Assembly: GCA_020025715.1 (NCBI GenBank)
Contig: JAHHRQ010000080.1
Coordinates: 1 to 7,591, forward strand
Source of the DNA: Oscillospiraceae bacterium
GTDB taxonomy: Bacteria > Bacillota > Clostridia > Oscillospirales > Oscillospiraceae
Direction: 5' to 3'
DNA: 7,591 bases
Shown: piece by piece, positions 5,477 through 7,591 of the stretch
Layout of the letters: every line of letters starts with the position of its first letter
Position numbering within the stretch: the stretch's first letter is position 1
Notes under the pieces: generated by a model
What the model was told of the DNA's origin: nothing
Databases searched by the model: none
Seen by the model: the letters and a program-made list of their open reading frames with translations, nothing else
Translations under genes and position numbers: made by a program

Positions 5477-5519
5477 ATATCAACAAAAAATGTTGATAAC
5501 TTGTGGGGAATGTGGAAAA
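5477..5519. other. cluster of DnaA-box-like 9-mers
   Basis: The canonical DnaA box is TTATCCACA. On the minus strand there are TTATCAACA (5499-5491, one mismatch), TTCCCCACA (5510-5502, two) and TTTTCCACA (5519-5511, one). The last two abut and the first is only 2 bases away. On the plus strand ATATCAACA (5477-5485) mirrors the first box, giving the inverted repeat TATCAACA / TGTTGATA around five A. A further weak box, TTTTCAACA, is at 5659-5667. An AT-rich tract follows directly. This layout resembles bacterial origins or DnaA-control loci. No dnaA or dnaN gene is visible, so the role is open. Confidence 0.6.
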
Positions 5520-5810
5520 CCTTCAAAAATTTTCTGATTTATCTCTGAAAGTTTGTAATAAAAATATAATATTCAACAATCAGCGACATATATTAAAGGT
5601 ATTCACCGGAATTCAAGTCAAAAACTCCGACAAAAAGCTTCAAATTTAAAAATAAAAGTTTTCAACAATCGCTGTAAAAAGCAAAACAAATTCTGCCAAA
5701 ACACACGGTTTTACAGGCGTTGTGAGCTTCTGAGATATTTATCCTATGTTAAAACTATCTCTGCGGCACATAATTATCATTGCGGCGTTTGGCGTAAAAA
5801 TATGTGCGGA
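5520..5810. other. gene-free AT-rich spacer upstream of spoIVB
   Basis: I see no credible coding sequence here on either strand. The stretch is very AT-rich, especially 5521-5600 and 5621-5700. It contains a direct 10-base repeat TTCAACAATC (5572-5581 and 5661-5670) and an isolated TATAAT (5565-5570) without a good -35. It must include the spoIVB promoter, but no convincing sigma-A, sigma-F or sigma-G element could be picked by eye. Together with the box cluster before it, it may be a replication or DnaA-related locus. Confidence 0.5.
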
Positions 5811-5816
5811 AGGGAG
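5811..5816 (+). promoter_or_regulatory. spoIVB ribosome binding site, fixes a TTG start
   Basis: AGGGAG lies 10 bases before the TTG at 5827. An in-frame TGA at 5824-5826 directly precedes that TTG, so no earlier start is possible. The next in-frame ATG (residue 18) falls inside the signal peptide. Confidence 0.75.
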
Positions 5817-5826
5817 ATTTTTTTGA

Positions 5827-6819
5827 TTGAAAAAAGCAGTGATTACTACGCTTTCCTGTCTTTTTCTGGCGTTTTCCATGGTTGCGCCGGCCTATGCTCG
5901 CGAGCTTGTGGCGGGCGGTCAGGCGGTGGGTATTGAAATCAATACGGAAGGCGTCATGGTTGCAGGCGTGGGCGAGGTACAGACGGAAGAGGGGAGCTGT
6001 TGTCCGGCCGAGGAGGCGGGGCTTAAAGAGGGCGACCTTATAAAAGAGATAAACGGAAAAAAGCTTAACGGAGCTGTGGAGCTTATCGACCTTGTGTGTG
6101 AAGCTGACGGAGAACCTGTTCGGCTGAAAGTTCTGAGAGATAACCAGATAATGCGCTTTAATCTTCAGCCTGCCAAAACTGCGGAGGAGCAGTGGAGACT
6201 CGGAATGTGGCTTCGAGACAGCATAACCGGCCTCGGAACCGTGACCTTTTACGATGTGGAAACCGGAATTTACGGTGCTCTGGGTCATGGAATAAGCGAT
6301 ACCGCCACCGGCAAGGTGCTGCCTATACAGGAGGGCAAAATCAGCGATACCCAGATAGCGGGTGTAACCAAAGGTCAGGCGGGAGTTCCGGGAGAGCTTA
6401 ACGGATGCAGCGATGTAGGAAAAACCATAGGCACCGTTGAAAAAAATACCCCTCAGGGTATATACGGCAGAGCATCCATCCCCAATGGCGGAAAACACTA
6501 CATGACGGGCGAAATGGAAGTCGGTCACGCAACTATACTTTCCACTGTGGAGGGCAGAGAGCCGAGAGAGTATTCGGTGGAGATAAATAAGGTATACAAT
6601 GAAGCTGACGGAGAGCGGGTAATGCTCACCGTAACCGATCCCCGCCTGTGTCAGGTCACCGGCGGCATAGTGCAGGGCATGTCCGGCTCCCCTATTATCC
6701 AGAACGGAAAGCTTGTGGGAGCGGTAACCCATGTGTTTGTAAATGACCCCAGAAAGGGCTACGGAATAAGCATACAGGATATGCTTAAAACTGCGGGAAT
6801 AGTAAGTGACGCGGCATAA
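5827..6819 (+). CDS. spoIVB: SpoIVB-type serine peptidase (S55 family)
   Basis: SpoIVB is secreted from the forespore into the space between the two spore membranes. There it cleaves SpoIVFA and so triggers pro-sigma-K processing in the mother cell. Here a signal peptide covers residues 1-24 (cleavage probably after AYA). A PDZ domain lies at about 60-115 (AGLKEGDLIKEINGKKL). The peptidase domain has GALGHGISD (150-158) with predicted His154, TDPRL with predicted Asp271, and GMSGSPI (284-290) with predicted Ser286, followed by GAVTHVFVNDP (298-308). The spacing agrees with the B. subtilis triad His236/Asp363/Ser378 as I recall it. At 330 residues it is shorter than B. subtilis SpoIVB (about 426), missing N-terminal sequence. 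The start is TTG. It stands alone between two terminators, without the usual recN and spo0A neighbours. It could be a paralogue rather than the main sporulation copy. Confidence 0.92.
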   Translation: MKKAVITTLSCLFLAFSMVAPAYARELVAGGQAVGIEINTEGVMVAGVGEVQTEEGSCCPAEEAGLKEGDLIKEINGKKLNGAVELIDLVCEADGEPVRLKVLRDNQIMRFNLQPAKTAEEQWRLGMWLRDSITGLGTVTFYDVETGIYGALGHGISDTATGKVLPIQEGKISDTQIAGVTKGQAGVPGELNGCSDVGKTIGTVEKNTPQGIYGRASIPNGGKHYMTGEMEVGHATILSTVEGREPREYSVEINKVYNEADGERVMLTVTDPRLCQVTGGIVQGMSGSPIIQNGKLVGAVTHVFVNDPRKGYGISIQDMLKTAGIVSDAA

Positions 6820-6853
6820 AGCCGAGGGGAAAAAACGCAGGAAATCAATTATA

Positions 6854-6889
6854 AAAAGGCGGCAGAGGAAAATCACTCTGCCGCTTTTT
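6854..6889 (+). terminator. rho-independent terminator after spoIVB
   Basis: A 9-bp perfect stem (GCGGCAGAG at 6859-6867 with CTCTGCCGC at 6876-6884) closes an 8-base loop, followed by TTTTT at 6885-6889. An A-run precedes the stem. It ends the spoIVB transcript about 35 bases past its stop codon. Confidence 0.93.
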
Positions 6890-6898
6890 GCTTTTGTA

Positions 6899-6907
6899 TG
6901 TTATAAT
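6899..6907 (+). promoter_or_regulatory. extended -10 promoter for the deaminase gene
   Basis: TG at 6899-6900, one base, then a perfect TATAAT at 6902-6907. The -35 position, 17 bases upstream, falls in the spoIVB terminator stem (TGCCGC at 6879-6884) and matches poorly, so the promoter would rely on the extended -10. The start near 6914 gives a leader of about 40 nt. Confidence 0.65.
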
Positions 6908-6954
6908 TCCGTTAGATAAATCAACACTATTTGGTTTTATAAAAGAGGTGCAAT

Positions 6955-7392
6955 ATGCGTAGCAAAGCCATTGAAAATAAAATGTTTCAACTTGCAAGGG
7001 AACTGATCGAAAAAAGATATCCGAAAGGCTGGGGAGGCGCTGCGGTAATTCGCACGCAGGAGGATCACTATTTTACCAGTGTTGCGATTGAGACGGCAAA
7101 TAGTTCAGCATCACTCTGTATAGAGGTGGGAGCTATGTGTGAAGCACATAAATATAATGAAAAAGTCACCCATTGTCTTTGTATCATAAGAGATGACGAA
7201 AACTCTCCGTACAAAGTTCTAACTCCCTGCGGCATTTGTCAGGAGCGCTTAAGGTATTGGGGTGATGATGTTCAGGTCGGTGTTACTACCCCGAACAGTG
7301 AGCCGCTGTTTGTAGAACTGAGAGAATTACAGCCGTACCATTGGACAACTGCATATGATGCAGCAGAATTAGAGCATTTTACAGATAACTAA
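6955..7392 (+). CDS. cytidine deaminase-like zinc enzyme
   Basis: The 145-residue product has the length of the small tetrameric cytidine/blasticidin deaminases. Those cytosolic enzymes hydrolyse the amino group of cytidine-type substrates with a zinc-activated water. The zinc site is visible: Cys55 with Glu57 in LCIEVGAMCEA (54-64), and Cys92/Cys95 in TPCGICQERL (90-99). The family usually reads C-A-E, whereas here it is C-I-E. The C-terminal ELQPYHW (124-130) resembles the LLPxxF/Y region of the family. GAGGTG at 6945-6950 lies 4 bases before the ATG. The gene is monocistronic, with its own promoter. By eye it is richer in A and T than spoIVB and lies between spoIVB and a relic of spoIVB, which may mean it was inserted. 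The substrate (cytidine, deoxycytidine or other) cannot be determined. Confidence 0.85.
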   Translation: MRSKAIENKMFQLARELIEKRYPKGWGGAAVIRTQEDHYFTSVAIETANSSASLCIEVGAMCEAHKYNEKVTHCLCIIRDDENSPYKVLTPCGICQERLRYWGDDVQVGVTTPNSEPLFVELRELQPYHWTTAYDAAELEHFTDN

Positions 7393-7437
7393 AAGGACAT
7401 GAGTGTTATAGCTGTTGCCCCTAATAGAAATCACCCG

Positions 7438-7529
7438 TGTCCGGCTCCCATATTATCCGGAACGGAAAGCTTGTGGGAGCAGTTACTCATGTGTTTGTAA
7501 ATGACCCCGGAAATGGCTGCGGTATAACC
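7438..7529 (+). pseudogene. degraded fragment of spoIVB (active-site segment)
   Basis: This 92-base stretch aligns without gaps to 6680-6771 of spoIVB with about 10 differences by hand count. It reads VSGSHIIRNGKLVGAVTHVF and then VNDPGNGCGIT, against SGSPIIQNGKLVGAVTHVFVNDPRKGYGIS in the intact gene. The reading frame is open from GTG 7437 to TGA 7548-7550 (37 codons), but a TAG at 7425-7427 lies just upstream and there is no good ribosome binding site. Six of the ten differences change the residue, including Pro to His beside the active-site serine and Tyr to Cys. It lacks the PDZ domain, the His and the Asp, so it cannot be an active peptidase. It is most simply a remnant of a partial duplication or a recombination event. 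Confidence 0.85.
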
Positions 7530-7533
7530 GGAA

Positions 7534-7575
7534 TAAAAAAATCCCCCTGATGCAGTGCATCAGGGGGATTGCTGT
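7534..7575. terminator. long hairpin terminator, bidirectional, stronger on the minus strand
   Basis: A 13-bp perfect stem (AATCCCCCTGATG at 7540-7552 with CATCAGGGGGATT at 7558-7570) closes a CAGTG loop. On the minus strand it runs directly into TTTTTTTATTCC, a strong U-tract. On the plus strand it is followed only by GCTGTTTAT. It probably ends the deaminase transcript weakly and a converging minus-strand gene, lying beyond the window, strongly. The remaining bases to 7591 show nothing else. Confidence 0.85.
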
Positions 7576-7591
7576 TTATAAAATCAGAGAA

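Noticed and set aside
5565..5570. TATAAT in the AT-rich spacer as a promoter
   Set aside because: No acceptable -35 and no TG extension; AT-rich DNA gives such hexamers often.
5626..5632. Possible Spo0A box (TGTCGGA on the minus strand)
   Set aside because: One mismatch to the 7-base core and isolated; expected by chance at this length.
5720..5800. Sigma-G or sigma-F promoter for spoIVB, for example around CATAATTA at 5769
   Set aside because: The -10-like part is only approximate and no GHATR-type -35 sits at the right distance.
5755..6876. 373-codon open frame on the minus strand, antisense to spoIVB
   Set aside because: It is longer than spoIVB itself but mirrors it, shows no recognisable family, spans the spoIVB terminator hairpin, and lacks a ribosome binding site. 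The plus-strand product has a signal peptide, PDZ domain and catalytic motifs.
6955..7392. Calling the deaminase a blasticidin-S resistance enzyme
   Set aside because: The fold and zinc site are shared with ordinary cytidine deaminases, and nothing visible points to blasticidin as substrate.

Overview
The window looks like chromosomal core sequence from a Firmicute of class Clostridia. The evidence is the rpmG-secE-nusG-rplK-rplA order, strong AGGAGG-type ribosome binding sites, sigma-A-like promoters, frequent TTG starts and a SpoIVB sporulation protease. GC content appears moderate by eye. A spore-forming or formerly spore-forming gut clostridium fits, but the species cannot be named. I see no rRNA, tRNA, CRISPR array or insertion sequence.

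Left half, minus strand. Between about 2793 and 431 runs a translation/secretion operon: rpmG (L33), secE, nusG, rplK (L11) and rplA (L1). It has a near-consensus promoter at 2765-2793, a structured leader of about 120 nt, and an intrinsic terminator at 371-403. The rplK-rplA gap carries an RNA that copies the L1-binding site of 23S rRNA and sits just upstream of the rplA ribosome binding site, so L1 probably represses its own translation. Further left, with its own promoter, is the 5' part of a membrane-anchored protein with a Pro-Thr repeat stalk, cut by the window edge.

Middle, plus strand. A divergent promoter at 2835-2863 drives folC (folylpolyglutamate synthase), ruvX/yqgF (pre-16S rRNA nuclease family) and an MscS-type mechanosensitive channel. 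The genes are 18 bases apart and end at a strong hairpin terminator at 5436-5473.

Right part. A gene-free, AT-rich 395-base stretch (5432-5826) begins with a tight cluster of DnaA-box-like 9-mers, making it a candidate origin or DnaA-control site. It is followed by spoIVB (TTG start, complete predicted catalytic triad), a terminator, and a small cytidine-deaminase-like gene with an extended -10 promoter. After that lies a 92-base, gap-free degraded copy of the spoIVB active-site region. The window closes with a long hairpin terminator whose better U-tract faces a presumed converging gene outside the window.

Most of the window is ordinary housekeeping DNA. The points that merit attention are the L1 rRNA mimic, the DnaA-box cluster, the spoIVB relic and the paired U6-loop hairpins in the ribosomal operon leader.
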